Assembly (NCBI RefSeq): GCF_040947875.1
Contig: NZ_JBFRXN010000002.1
Span: 3,100,001-3,164,000, forward strand
From: Pseudomonas sp. MYb118
Lineage (GTDB): Bacteria > Pseudomonadota > Gammaproteobacteria > Pseudomonadales > Pseudomonadaceae
Length of the DNA stretch: 64,000 nt
Reading direction: 5' to 3'
Shown: piece after piece, positions 46,936-55,485 of the stretch
How the letters are laid out: every line of letters begins with the position of its first letter
Position numbering within the stretch: position 1 is the stretch's first letter
The notes under the pieces: generated by a model
Told to the model about the DNA's origin: nothing
The model's database searches: none
What the model saw: only the letters and a program-made list of their open reading frames with translations
Made by a program: the position numbers and the translations under genes

Positions 46936-48093
46936 TTACTCCCCTTTGCCGCTGGAAGCCTTGTCAGCTGCCTGTGCGGGGGCCGGGTTCTTCGCGTTGA
47001 CGTTGGTCGCCTCGGTGGCCTTGACTTCAATGCCAGGCTTGACGAATTGCAGGCCTTCGGTGATCAGGCGGTCGCCGGCCTTGAGGCCGTCTTCGATCAG
47101 CCACTGGCTGCCGACGGTGCGGTTGGCCTTGAGCTGACGCAGCTCGACCTTGTTGTCGGCGCCGACGACCAGTGCGGTCGGGGTGCCCTTGAGGTCGCGG
47201 GTCACGCCTTGCTGTGGGGCCAGGATCGCTGCGCTGTTCACCCCGGCCTGCAACTTGGCATGCACGAACATGCCCGGCAGCAAGGTGTGGTCCGGGTTCG
47301 GGAACACGGCGCGCAGGGTCACGGAGCCTGTGGTCGGGTCAACCGAGACTTCGGAGAACTCCAGCTTGCCGTCCAGTTTGTACGGGCTGCCGTCTTCGAG
47401 GGTCAGCTTGACCGCAGCGGCGTTGTCGCCGGATTTCTGCAGACGGCCGCTTTCCAGGTCGCTGCGCAGTTTCAGCAGTTCCACCGAGGACTGGGTGACG
47501 TCGACGTAGATCGGGTCCAGTTGCTGGATCACCGCCATGGCATCGGTCTGGCCGCTGGTGACCAGGGCGCCTTCGGTCACGCTGGAACGGCCAATGCGAC
47601 CGGTGATCGGCGCGTAGACCTTGGTGTAGCGCACGTTGATCTGCGCACTTTGCAGGGACGCTTCCGATTGCAGGCGGTTGGCCAGCGCGGTGTCGTATTC
47701 CTGGCGGCTCACGGCCTGCTCGTTGACCAGTTGCTTGTAGCGATCGGAGATCGACTTGGTCTGTTGCAGGTTGGCTTCGGCGCTTTTGAGCGTGGCTTCA
47801 TACACGGCCGGGTCGATCTGATACAGCTGCTGGCCGGCCTTGACGTCGCCGCCTTCCTTGAACAGACGCTTGAGAATGATGCCGTTGACCTGTGGGCGCA
47901 CTTCGGCAATGCGGTAGGCGCTGGTGCGCCCCGGCAGTTCCGAGGTCAGGGTGAAGGCTTGTGGTTGCAGGGTGACGACGCCGACCTGAGGCGGTGGAGC
48001 GGCGGGTGCCGCCTCTTCCTTTTTACATCCGCTGAGCAGCGATGCAAGGGCGACGGCGGCGACCAGAGCGGTAACAGCTGGCTTGAATTGCAT
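46936..48093 (-). CDS. emhA: RND efflux periplasmic adaptor, EmhA
   Basis: A 385-residue membrane-fusion lipoprotein. Lipobox LLSGC at about residue 23 follows the signal peptide. Lipoyl halves are around VRPQVNGIILKRLFKEGGDV and the hairpin region ADLQQTKS-like helices lie between residues 95 and 165. RIGRSSVTEGALVTSGQ is the second lipoyl half. It bridges EmhB and EmhC. First gene of the leftward operon, driven from the emhR-emhA intergenic region. Confidence 0.94.
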   Translation of the reverse strand: MQFKPAVTALVAAVALASLLSGCKKEEAAPAAPPPQVGVVTLQPQAFTLTSELPGRTSAYRIAEVRPQVNGIILKRLFKEGGDVKAGQQLYQIDPAVYEATLKSAEANLQQTKSISDRYKQLVNEQAVSRQEYDTALANRLQSEASLQSAQINVRYTKVYAPITGRIGRSSVTEGALVTSGQTDAMAVIQQLDPIYVDVTQSSVELLKLRSDLESGRLQKSGDNAAAVKLTLEDGSPYKLDGKLEFSEVSVDPTTGSVTLRAVFPNPDHTLLPGMFVHAKLQAGVNSAAILAPQQGVTRDLKGTPTALVVGADNKVELRQLKANRTVGSQWLIEDGLKAGDRLITEGLQFVKPGIEVKATEATNVNAKNPAPAQAADKASSGKGE

Positions 48094-48186
48094 GAAAATC
48101 CTCGGGTCAGGCGCGCAAAGAGCGCACAGGAAATGTGAAAGGTAAAAAATTGGGCGCTGAGTGGATAAGTAGCTTGCTAAGGAATA

Positions 48187-48214
48187 TACTTACGTTCATG
48201 GTTGTTTGTAAATA
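48187..48214. promoter_or_regulatory. EmhR/TtgR-type operator
   Basis: The sequence read leftward, TATTTACAAACAACCATGAA followed by CGTAAGTA, closely resembles the TtgR operator of P. putida as I remember it. It includes inverted TTTAC / GTAAG halves and lies in the divergent emhA-emhR promoter, about 95 bp before emhA. Confidence 0.75.
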
Positions 48215-48360
48215 CCTTGGCTGCGTATCCTCACCGTTACAAAAGCCTTTTCAAAGGTCCGAATTGTAGGCCGGGGACGACACCCGAGAGCGTTCGCCCC
48301 ACTGTTGTTCAGCGCCTGTTCAGACATCGCTGAAGCCCCCCTGATTGAGGTTGTACTGCC

Positions 48361-48993
48361 ATGGTCCGTCGAACCAAAGAGGAAGCCCAGGAAACCCGTA
48401 GCCAGATACTCGAAGCGGCCGAGAAAGCCTTTTACGAACGGGGTGTTGCGCGCACCACCCTGGCCGATATCGCGACCCTGGCCGGTGTGACGCGCGGTGC
48501 CATTTACTGGCATTTCAGTAACAAGGCGGACCTGGTGCAGGCCATGCTCGATACCCTGCATGAGCCGCTCGATGAAATGGCCAAAGCCAGCGAAAGCGAG
48601 GATGAGCCGGACCCCCTGGGCTGCATGCGCAAGCTGCTGATTCATTTGTTTCATCAAGTTGCGCTGGACCCGAAGACCCGGCGCATCAATGAGATTTTGT
48701 TTCATAAGTGCGAATTCACCGATGAAATGTGCGACCTGCGCCAGCAGCGCCTGGAGGCGAGCCTGGACTGCAATGTGCGCATTGGCCTGGCCTTGCGTAA
48801 CGCCGTGAACCGCGGGCAATTGCCCGAAGACCTCGACACTGTCCGCGCCGCGATCAGCCTGCATGCCTTCATTGATGGCATTTTGTATCAATGGCTATTG
48901 GCGCCGGACAGTTTTCAACTGCACACCGAGGCCGAGCGTTGGGTCGATACCGGGCTGGACATGCTGCGCCTGAGCCCCAGCCTGCGCAAATGA
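48361..48993 (+). CDS. emhR: TetR-family repressor of the efflux operon, EmhR
   Basis: A 210-residue TetR-type regulator close to TtgR and EmhR. The helix-turn-helix is at residues 28-55 ([36 protein letters not shown]). The C-terminal ligand pocket is all-helical ([20 protein letters not shown]). It represses emhABC until hydrophobic drugs or flavonoids bind, by analogy with TtgR. It is divergent from emhA across the operator at 48187. Confidence 0.93.
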   Translation: MVRRTKEEAQETRSQILEAAEKAFYERGVARTTLADIATLAGVTRGAIYWHFSNKADLVQAMLDTLHEPLDEMAKASESEDEPDPLGCMRKLLIHLFHQVALDPKTRRINEILFHKCEFTDEMCDLRQQRLEASLDCNVRIGLALRNAVNRGQLPEDLDTVRAAISLHAFIDGILYQWLLAPDSFQLHTEAERWVDTGLDMLRLSPSLRK

Positions 48994-49110
48994 AACAAAG
49001 TTCGTGAAAGCGCAGGGGTGCTTTTATATACGGCTGATGGCCATGATGACAGCCGGTGAGCGGCGTATTTTGTAGGAATTTTGTGTCGCTTTGCCGCACC
49101 CCGCACCTCC

Positions 49111-49194
49111 TGTAGGAGCGAGCTTGCTCGCGATGGCGGAATTTCTGACACACCGCTATCGCGAGCAATCGAGCGTCGACCGGCTGCTCCTACA
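49111..49194. repeat. REPIN with a diverged right arm
   Basis: Left arm TGTAGGAGCGAGCTTGCTCG... at 49111-49134 is intact. The right arm (49158-49194) reads ATCGCGAGCAATCGAGCGTC then GACCGGCTGCTCCTACA, that is, with an insertion inside the palindrome. Confidence 0.8.
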
Positions 49195-49220
49195 GGGAAG
49201 GGGTAGAACCCGCGGACAAC

Positions 49221-49255
49221 AAAAAGCCCCGGCTCTTTCGAGTCGGGGCTTTTGC
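49221..49255 (-). terminator. Intrinsic terminator of the xenB-like operon
   Basis: AAAAAGCCCCG / CGGGGCTTTT stem around GCTCTTTCGAGT, 17 bp after the leftward stop. Confidence 0.9.
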
Positions 49256-49271
49256 GTTCACGGGTGTTGGC

Positions 49272-50321
49272 TTACAGCGTCGGGTAGTCGATGTAACCCA
49301 CCGGGCCCTTGCCGTAGAACAGTTCCGGGCGCGGCTCGTTCAGCGGCGCGTCGGCTTGGAGGCGTGCCGGCAGGTCCGGGTTGGCGATGAACGGGATGCC
49401 GAAGGCCACCGCATCGGCCTTGCCGCTGGCCAGCCAGGCGTTGGCGCTGTCCTTGGTGAAGCGCTCGTTGGCGATGTAAGGGCCGCCGAACGCTTCCTTG
49501 AGGGCCGGGCCGAGGCTGTCGGCACCTTCCTGCTCACGGGAACAGATGAACGCGATGCCACGCTTGCCCAGCTCGCGGGCCACGTAGGTGAAGGTTTCCG
49601 CCAGGTTGTCGTCGCCCATGTCGTGGGAGTCGGCGCGCGGTGCCAGGTGCACGCCGACACGGCCGGCGCCCCAGACTTCGATGGCCGCGTCGGTCACTTC
49701 CAGCAGCAGGCGTGCACGGTTTTCCAGGGAGCCGCCGTACTGGTCGGTGCGCTGGTTGGTGCTGCTTTGCAGGAACTGGTCGAGCAGGTAGCCGTTGGCG
49801 CCATGGATTTCCACGCCGTCAAAACCTGCGGCCTTGGCGTTCTCGGCACCGGTGCGATAGGCCTCGATGATCTCGGCGATTTCATCGGTTTCCAGGGCGC
49901 GCGGGGTCGGGTAGTCGGCCATCGGACGCACCAGGCTGACGTGGCCTTTTGGCTGGATGGCGCTTGGTGCGACCGGTGCTTCACCGTTCAGGTACGACGG
50001 ATGGGACACACGGCCGACGTGCCACAGTTGCAGGAAGATCTTGCCGCCTGCGCCGTGGATCGCCTTGGTCACGTTGGTCCAGCCACGCACCTGGTCGTTG
50101 GACCAGATGCCCGGGGTGTCCGGGTAGCCGACGCCCATCGGAGTGACCGAGGTCGCTTCGCTGAGGATCAGGCCCGCAGAGGCGCGTTGCACGTAGTACT
50201 CGGCCATCAGCGCGTTGGGTACGCGGCCTTCGTCGGCGCGGCAGCGGGTCAGCGGGGCCATGATGATGCGGTTGGCCAGCTCGACGTCGCCCAGTTTGAT
50301 CGGATCAAAAATAGTCGTCAT
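49272..50321 (-). CDS. xenB: Old yellow enzyme-family alkene reductase (XenB/NemA-like)
   Basis: A 349-residue FMN ene-reductase. It reduces electrophilic C=C bonds and nitro compounds with NAD(P)H. IIMAPLTRCRADEGRVPNAL is the flavin-binding N-terminal part, with the regulatory Thr/Cys (LTRCRA). Substrate-activating residues lie in DGVEIHGANGYLLDQFLQSS (His-Gly-Ala-Asn) and the catalytic Tyr region is RTDQYGGSLENRARLLLEV. The sequence is very close to P. fluorescens XenB as remembered. It is the last gene of the arsR-MFS-xenB operon, 20 bp after the MFS stop. Confidence 0.9.
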   Translation of the reverse strand: MTTIFDPIKLGDVELANRIIMAPLTRCRADEGRVPNALMAEYYVQRASAGLILSEATSVTPMGVGYPDTPGIWSNDQVRGWTNVTKAIHGAGGKIFLQLWHVGRVSHPSYLNGEAPVAPSAIQPKGHVSLVRPMADYPTPRALETDEIAEIIEAYRTGAENAKAAGFDGVEIHGANGYLLDQFLQSSTNQRTDQYGGSLENRARLLLEVTDAAIEVWGAGRVGVHLAPRADSHDMGDDNLAETFTYVARELGKRGIAFICSREQEGADSLGPALKEAFGGPYIANERFTKDSANAWLASGKADAVAFGIPFIANPDLPARLQADAPLNEPRPELFYGKGPVGYIDYPTL

Positions 50322-50341
50322 TGCAAAACCCTCGTGAGGTA

Positions 50342-51508
50342 TCAGTTGGTAGCAGGTGCCAGCTCGGGATTACCGTTCTGGCGGAAAGTGATCAGGGTCG
50401 CCACCAAGGCGAGCACGGCCAGGGCAGCGGCGGCCAGTGGCACACTGGTCAGGCCGTAGCCGTGGGCGATAACGCTGCCGCCGACCCAGGCGCCCAGGGC
50501 GTTGCCGACGTTGAAGGCGCCGATGTTCAGGGTCGAGACCAGGTTGGGCGCAGCCTTGCCGTAGGTCACCACGTTGACCTGCAGGGCCGGCACTGCGGCA
50601 AAACACGCGGTGGCCCAGAGGAACAGAGTGATCTCGGTGGGGATCAGCGCAACGCTGGTCCAGGTCAGCACCGTGGACACCACCGCCATGGCGATGAACA
50701 CGCCGATCAGCGTGGCGGCCAGGCCCTTGTCCGCCAGCTTGCCGCCGATGATGTTGCCGACCGTCAGGCCCAGGCCGATCAGCATCAGCGTCCAGGTCAC
50801 GCCGCGGGGCGAGACGCCGGTGACTTCGCCCAGCAGCGGCGCGACGTAGGTGAACAGGGTGAACACCGAAGCGGCGAAAAGCGCGGTCATGCTCAGCGAC
50901 AGCCAGATGCCGGCGCCCTTGAGGGCGCGCAGTTCGGCGCGCATGTCGAGTTTTTCCTCATCGCGCTTGGCCGGCAGGAAGCGGATCAGGCCGATCAGCG
51001 CGATCACGCCAATCACGGTCACCGCCCAGAAGGTCGAGCGCCAGCCGGCCTGTTGGCCGAGCGCGGTACCCAGCGGCACGCCGAGGACGTTGGCCAGGGT
51101 CAGGCCGGTGAACATCAGGGCCACGGCCGAGGCACGCTTGTTGGCCGGCACCAGGTTGGCCGCCACCACCGAACCGATGCCGAAGAAGGCGCCGTGGCAC
51201 AGGGCGGTGATCACCCGGGCGAACATCAATACGTTGTAGTCGGTGGCCAGGGCGCACAGCAGGTTGCCGATGATGAAAATGCCCATCAACGCCACCAGTG
51301 CAGCCTTGCGCGGCAACTTGGCGGTGGCCAGTGCCATGAACGGCGCACCGATGGCCACGCCCAGGGCGTAACCGGTCACCAGCCAGCCGGCGCCGGGGAT
51401 CGACACGCCGAGGTCGGCCGCCACGTCGGGCAGCAGGCCCATGATGACGAACTCGGTGGTGCCGATGGCGAAGGCGCTCAAGGCCAGAATGAGTAGCGAG
51501 AGGGGCAT
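50342..51508 (-). CDS. MFS efflux transporter (AraJ/DHA1 type)
   Basis: A 388-residue 12-span transporter. Start at ATG 51508 with AAGGA upstream; the frame is open to 51688 over an unrelated upstream gene. FAIGTTEFVIMGLLPDVAAD at the N-terminus is the DHA1/AraJ signature, and MALATAKLPRKAALVALMGI is motif A. It likely exports drugs or reactive aromatic metabolites. It lies 26 bp after the ArsR-type regulator and 20 bp before the ene-reductase, so the three are probably one transcript. Confidence 0.88.
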   Translation of the reverse strand: MPLSLLILALSAFAIGTTEFVIMGLLPDVAADLGVSIPGAGWLVTGYALGVAIGAPFMALATAKLPRKAALVALMGIFIIGNLLCALATDYNVLMFARVITALCHGAFFGIGSVVAANLVPANKRASAVALMFTGLTLANVLGVPLGTALGQQAGWRSTFWAVTVIGVIALIGLIRFLPAKRDEEKLDMRAELRALKGAGIWLSLSMTALFAASVFTLFTYVAPLLGEVTGVSPRGVTWTLMLIGLGLTVGNIIGGKLADKGLAATLIGVFIAMAVVSTVLTWTSVALIPTEITLFLWATACFAAVPALQVNVVTYGKAAPNLVSTLNIGAFNVGNALGAWVGGSVIAHGYGLTSVPLAAAALAVLALVATLITFRQNGNPELAPATN

Positions 51509-51534
51509 TGTCGGTTCCTTGTGTCCCTGAAGGC

Positions 51535-51837
51535 TCAGAGCTCTTTGCTGAAAGTGCTGAGGAAGGCCTGGATGGTTTCCTCGTTGCGTTTGAAGAAGTG
51601 CCACTGGCCGACTTTGCGGCTGCTGATCAGGCCGGCGCGTTGCAGGGTCGCCAGGTGTGCCGACACCGTGGACTGCGACAGGCCGCAACGTTGATCGATC
51701 TGCCCGGCACAGACGCCGTGCTCGTTGCTGTGGGACTGGTCGGGGAATTCGACGGCGGGGTCTTTGAGCCAGTGCAGGATTTCTCGCCGTACCGGGTGCG
51801 CCAGGGCTTTTATTATTTCGTCGAGGTCGAGGTTCAT
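51535..51837 (-). CDS. ArsR-family transcriptional regulator
   Basis: A 100-residue winged helix repressor. Helix-turn-helix LSQSTVSAHLATLQRAGLIS and beta-wing SSRKVGQWHFFKRNEE. It has two cysteines, Cys43 and Cys51, in HGVCAGQIDQRCGLSQ, just before the recognition helix, but no CVC metal site of classical ArsR. Thiol modification by electrophiles or oxidants is a plausible signal, given the downstream ene-reductase. First gene of the leftward operon; inverted repeats lie in its promoter. Confidence 0.88.
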   Translation of the reverse strand: MNLDLDEIIKALAHPVRREILHWLKDPAVEFPDQSHSNEHGVCAGQIDQRCGLSQSTVSAHLATLQRAGLISSRKVGQWHFFKRNEETIQAFLSTFSKEL

Positions 51838-51865
51838 GGCAGTGGGCCTGTCGTGGGTAAAACGT

Positions 51866-51909
51866 TATATCGCGATGAAGCGAAATTTATATCGTCGAAT
51901 CGCGATATA
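51866..51909. promoter_or_regulatory. Candidate ArsR operator with inverted TATATCGCGAT repeats
   Basis: TATATCGCGAT (51866-51876) and ATCGCGATATA (51899-51909) are exact reverse complements, 22 bp apart, upstream of the regulator gene. A further CGATATA occurs at 51961-51967. The spacing puts the two halves on the same helix face (three turns). Confidence 0.6.
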
Positions 51910-52006
51910 CAAATATGATTTTGTTCTGGTGTCCGCGTATTTCGCTATATCGGGTTATAACGATATAAGGTGTCAGGGCGACACCGGGCGGTGCTAAGCT
52001 GCGCCC

Positions 52007-52585
52007 ATGAACTATCTCGCCCATCTTCACCTCGGTGGCCAACGCCCCGGTCAACTGCTCGGCAGCCTGTATGGCGATTTCGTCAAGGGACGGTTGCAGG
52101 GGCAGTTTGCGCCGGACATCGAGGCGGCCATCCAGCTGCATCGACGCATCGACGTGTTCACCGATCGCCATCCGCTGGTCGACGCGGCGCTGGCGCGTTT
52201 CTCCCTGACCCGCCGACGTTACGCCGGGATCGTGCTTGACGTGTTCTTCGACCATTGCCTGGCCCGCGACTGGGATTTGTACGCCGACCGGCCGCTGGAG
52301 CTGTTCACCTCGGATGTGTACCGGGTGCTGTCCAGCGAGCGGCAACTGCCGGAGCGCCTGGCGCGGATTGCGCCTTACATGGTGGCCGATGACTGGCTGG
52401 GCTCGTACCGCGAGTTCGAAGTGCTGGAGCAGGTGCTGCGCGGCATCGCCCGAAGGCTGACACGGCCGGAGGAACTGGCGGGTGCGATGCAGGAACTGCG
52501 CGCGTTGTATGAGCCGTTGAGCGAGGATTTCCGCCTGTTTTATCCGCAGTTGCAGGATTTTTCACAGAACTCGCAGACACCCTGA
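52007..52585 (+). CDS. acpH: ACP phosphodiesterase-like protein (AcpH/DUF479)
   Basis: A 192-residue HD-like hydrolase that can remove the 4'-phosphopantetheine group from acyl carrier protein. MNYLAHLHLGGQRPGQLLGS, HRRIDVFTDRHPLVDAAL and LDVFFDHCLARDW hold the conserved metal-binding His/Asp residues. Length is normal for the family. Monocistronic, divergent from arsR; a REPIN follows. Confidence 0.88.
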   Translation: MNYLAHLHLGGQRPGQLLGSLYGDFVKGRLQGQFAPDIEAAIQLHRRIDVFTDRHPLVDAALARFSLTRRRYAGIVLDVFFDHCLARDWDLYADRPLELFTSDVYRVLSSERQLPERLARIAPYMVADDWLGSYREFEVLEQVLRGIARRLTRPEELAGAMQELRALYEPLSEDFRLFYPQLQDFSQNSQTP

Positions 52586-52594
52586 ACCCCTTCC

Positions 52595-52683
52595 TGTGGG
52601 AGCGAGCCTGCTCGCGATGGGGCCATCACATTCAACATCTTTGTTGACTGAAAGGTCGCCATCGCGAGCAGGCTCGCTCCCGC
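52595..52683. repeat. REPIN
   Basis: Inverted REP pair of the GCCTGCTC subtype (52595-52618 and 52661-52683). The loop has its own stem TTCAACA / TGTTGA. Confidence 0.92.
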
Positions 52684-52714
52684 AGGGGGGGGTGTATTTT
52701 TCAGGGGGATGGGA

Positions 52715-53506
52715 TCAAGCCGCGATGGCCGGCCGCATCGGCGCCCGCGCTGCTTCCGGGATCGTCCCGAACAACGCCTTCTGCACCGCCTGCTGCGCTT
52801 CGAATGCCAGCACCGCACGTTCGCGGCCTTCGCAGGCGATTGGCTTGAGCAAATGAATTTCCACGTCGCCCCGGTCGTTGGCGAACAGGCGCATCAGGTG
52901 CGAGAGCAGGTCGTCGTCACCGATGAACGGCGCCAGCGAACATACGTCGCCGTCACGCAGGTAACGAATCGCCACCGGTTGCAGTTTCACCTGGGAGTCG
53001 ATGGCCGCCGACAGCAGGCGGCCGTGGAAGGTGCGCAGCGAACGCCCGTCGGTGGTGGTGCCTTCCGGGAACATCAGCAGCGGATGGGCCTGTTCGAGGT
53101 GGCGGGTCATCTGTTTGCGGATCAACTGGCTGTCGCCCGAGCCGCGACGGATGAACAGGCTGCCGGCCTTGGCAGCGAGCCAGCCGGCCACCGGCCAGGT
53201 GCGTACTTCGGCCTTGGACAGGAACGACAGCGGCGTGAGCATGCCCAGCAGCGGGATGTCGGTCCAGGACACGTGGTTGCTGACCCAGAGCATCGACTCT
53301 TTCGGCACTTCACCGTGTACGGTCACGCGAAAGGGCAGGGCGTTGGTCAGGCGCGCCATGAAAAAGCGCGACCAGCGCTGCCGGCGCACCATTGAATGGG
53401 ACATGCCCAAACGTTCGAACACCCCGAAGACGCTGGCCATGCCCAGCCCCAGTGTCACCACCGCCAATACTCGCGCGATCCGCGCGTACACCCGCAGGCG
53501 GCTCAT
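52715..53506 (-). CDS. olsA: Lyso-ornithine lipid O-acyltransferase, OlsA
   Basis: A 263-residue PlsC-type acyltransferase. The HX4D motif is in WVSNHVSWTDIPLLG at about residue 70, and the substrate motif FPEGTTTDGRSLRTFHGRLL follows at about 140. An N-terminal membrane anchor (VLAVVTLGLGMASVFGVF) is present. It esterifies lyso-ornithine lipid. The ATG at 53506 overlaps the stop of olsB; the frame is open further upstream over olsB, which I reject as a start. Confidence 0.85.
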   Translation of the reverse strand: MSRLRVYARIARVLAVVTLGLGMASVFGVFERLGMSHSMVRRQRWSRFFMARLTNALPFRVTVHGEVPKESMLWVSNHVSWTDIPLLGMLTPLSFLSKAEVRTWPVAGWLAAKAGSLFIRRGSGDSQLIRKQMTRHLEQAHPLLMFPEGTTTDGRSLRTFHGRLLSAAIDSQVKLQPVAIRYLRDGDVCSLAPFIGDDDLLSHLMRLFANDRGDVEIHLLKPIACEGRERAVLAFEAQQAVQKALFGTIPEAARAPMRPAIAA

Positions 53507-54261
53507 TACACGGCCGCCTTGAAGTGCTTGGCGTAGCGCGGGCAGAGTTCGTCGCGCTTGAGCAGGATGAACACGTCGGCCACCTGGAAGTCTTCGTCCC
53601 AGCACGGCTCGCCGCAGATCTTCGCGCCCAGGCGCATGTAGGCCTTGAGCAGTGGCGGCATTTCGGCGATGACGTTGGACGGGATGTCCAGCGCCGGCAG
53701 TGGATTCTTCGGTTCGGCACGCAGGTGTTCGGTGCACAGGTAGCGTTCACGCAGGCGCTGCATGATCGCGTGGGCCTGCACGCCGCCGTCCTGCATCGGG
53801 ATGCTCGCGCAACCCATCAGGTAGCTGTAGCCGCCCTGGTTCAGCACTTCGGCCAGTTCGCCCCAGAGTACGGCGATGGTGCCGCCGTTGCGGTAGGCCG
53901 GGTCGACGCAGGTGCGGCCGATTTCCAGGATCGGGCCCTTGAGGTGCACCAGGCCATGCAGGCTGAATTCTTCTTCGCTGTAGAACTTGCCCAGGCTGCT
54001 GGCGGCCGTGTGGTCGAGCAGGCGGGTGGTCGCCACCAGGCGGCCGGTGTTCAGGTCGCGCACGCCAATGTGGGCGCAGTGAACGTCATAGTCATCCATG
54101 TCCAGACCCAGCTCCGCGCCCTTGAGTTTGGCGTCGAATTCGCCGCTGAACACGGTGAAGCGCAAGGCCTGGGCTTCCTGCAGGGCTTGGGCGCCTACCA
54201 GGCGTTCGGCTTGCAGGCGGCGTTCATTGCCGGTGTCACTGATGCGGGCGATCTGAGTCAT
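53506..54261 (-). CDS. olsB: Ornithine N-acyltransferase, OlsB
   Basis: A 251-residue GNAT-like enzyme. It transfers a 3-hydroxyacyl group from ACP to ornithine, the first step of ornithine lipid synthesis. [20 protein letters not shown] and [20 protein letters not shown] are the family blocks. The olsB-olsA pair is arranged as in P. aeruginosa. There ornithine lipids replace phospholipids under phosphate starvation; I see no Pho box here with confidence. Confidence 0.88.
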   Translation of the reverse strand: MTQIARISDTGNERRLQAERLVGAQALQEAQALRFTVFSGEFDAKLKGAELGLDMDDYDVHCAHIGVRDLNTGRLVATTRLLDHTAASSLGKFYSEEEFSLHGLVHLKGPILEIGRTCVDPAYRNGGTIAVLWGELAEVLNQGGYSYLMGCASIPMQDGGVQAHAIMQRLRERYLCTEHLRAEPKNPLPALDIPSNVIAEMPPLLKAYMRLGAKICGEPCWDEDFQVADVFILLKRDELCPRYAKHFKAAV

Positions 54262-54416
54262 GGCGATTCTCCGTGCGGGCTGCTCACCCGTCTTTGGGTT
54301 ACAGCGGATCGACTTTCTTTATCCAGCCTTGTTGTGCAAAGTCAGGCTATGTAGCCCCGGTGTCATCGCCGTTAAGCTTTGGTGATGCTTATATGACAGC
54401 CCCCAAGGAGCCTCTT

Positions 54417-55304
54417 ATGCCCTGGCAAACCCTGTTGCAACGTCGTGATCGCTTGCCCGCCAACGCCGACCTGGCAGAGGGCTTCGCCAGCCTTTTGCAG
54501 ACGCTGGGGCCGGTGACGCCGTTCGAACTGGCGGTCAATGGCGGGCGCCTGATGGCGACCCCGGGGCTGGCCTTTCTCGTCGGCTATCAGGCGGCCTTGC
54601 GCATGCTCTGGCCCAGCGCTCCGTTGAGCCTGGGCGCCTTGTGCGCCACCGAGCAGCGCAGCCTGCGCCCGGCCGACATGCAGACCCGCCTCCGGGACCT
54701 GCGCTTGAGCGGGCGCAAGGATTTCGTCACCGCCGGCGACGCTGCCGACTGGCTGCTGATTGCCGCGCGCAGCGAAGAACCCGGTGCCGATCCGCGCCTG
54801 AGCCTGGCGGTGGTCTACCCAGGCGAATCCGGCGTGCAGGTGGAAAAACTGCCGCCGATCGCGCTGATGCCGGACATCAGCCATGGCCGCCTGCTGCTGG
54901 ACAACGCCCTGTGCGAATTGCTCGCGGGGGATGGCTGGGACGCCTACGTCAAACCGTTTCGCACCCTTGAAGACATTTATGTGCTCAGTGCCATGACCGC
55001 CTGGTTGTACGGCGTCGGTCAGGACAGCGACTGGCCGCAGGCCCTGCAACTGCGCTTGCTGGCGTTGCTGGCCGGTTGCGCTGAAGTCAGCCGCCAGGCG
55101 CCGAACAACCCGGCCGGGCATGTGTTGCTGGGCGGCTTGTTCGTGCAGTTCGACGGGCTCAAGGCCGAGGTGAACCAGGCCCTGGCCGATGGGCCGCCGC
55201 AGTGGGCGGCGATGTGGCAGCGCGATCAGGCGGTGATGGAATTGGCGGCGGGGGCGCGGGGGAAGCGGTTGGCCAAGGCTTTGGCTGGATCTTCGCTGGA
55301 TTGA
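54417..55304 (+). CDS. Acyl-CoA dehydrogenase-like protein
   Basis: A 295-residue protein, shorter than true acyl-CoA dehydrogenases (about 380-400). It starts MPWQTLLQRRDRLPANADLA with AGGAG 6 nt upstream. GALCATEQRSLRPADMQTRL and FVTAGDAADWLLIAARSEEP resemble the middle beta-domain of the family, and a C-terminal helical part follows, but the usual catalytic glutamate region is not recognisable. It may be a non-catalytic relative. Divergent from olsB. Confidence 0.6.
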   Translation: MPWQTLLQRRDRLPANADLAEGFASLLQTLGPVTPFELAVNGGRLMATPGLAFLVGYQAALRMLWPSAPLSLGALCATEQRSLRPADMQTRLRDLRLSGRKDFVTAGDAADWLLIAARSEEPGADPRLSLAVVYPGESGVQVEKLPPIALMPDISHGRLLLDNALCELLAGDGWDAYVKPFRTLEDIYVLSAMTAWLYGVGQDSDWPQALQLRLLALLAGCAEVSRQAPNNPAGHVLLGGLFVQFDGLKAEVNQALADGPPQWAAMWQRDQAVMELAAGARGKRLAKALAGSSLD

Positions 55305-55312
55305 CCGGCCCC

Positions 55313-55402
55313 ATCGCGGGCAAGCCCGCTCCTACAGGGTTTTGGGTTGTTCACAAAACTTATGAACACCTCTGAACCTGTAGGAGCGAGCTTGCTCGCG
55401 AT
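55313..55402. repeat. REPIN with mixed arms
   Basis: Left arm ATCGCGGGCAAGCCCGCTCC (55313-55336) is of the GGGC subtype, the right arm TGTAGGAGCGAGCTTGCTCG (55379-55402) of the GAGC subtype. Confidence 0.88.
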
Positions 55403-55485
55403 GGCGGCCTGAAGACCGACAAATATTCCAAAACTGTCATCAACCTCAGCTAGCCTCACCAGGCCCATTCCCCAGAGCCCCCGCC

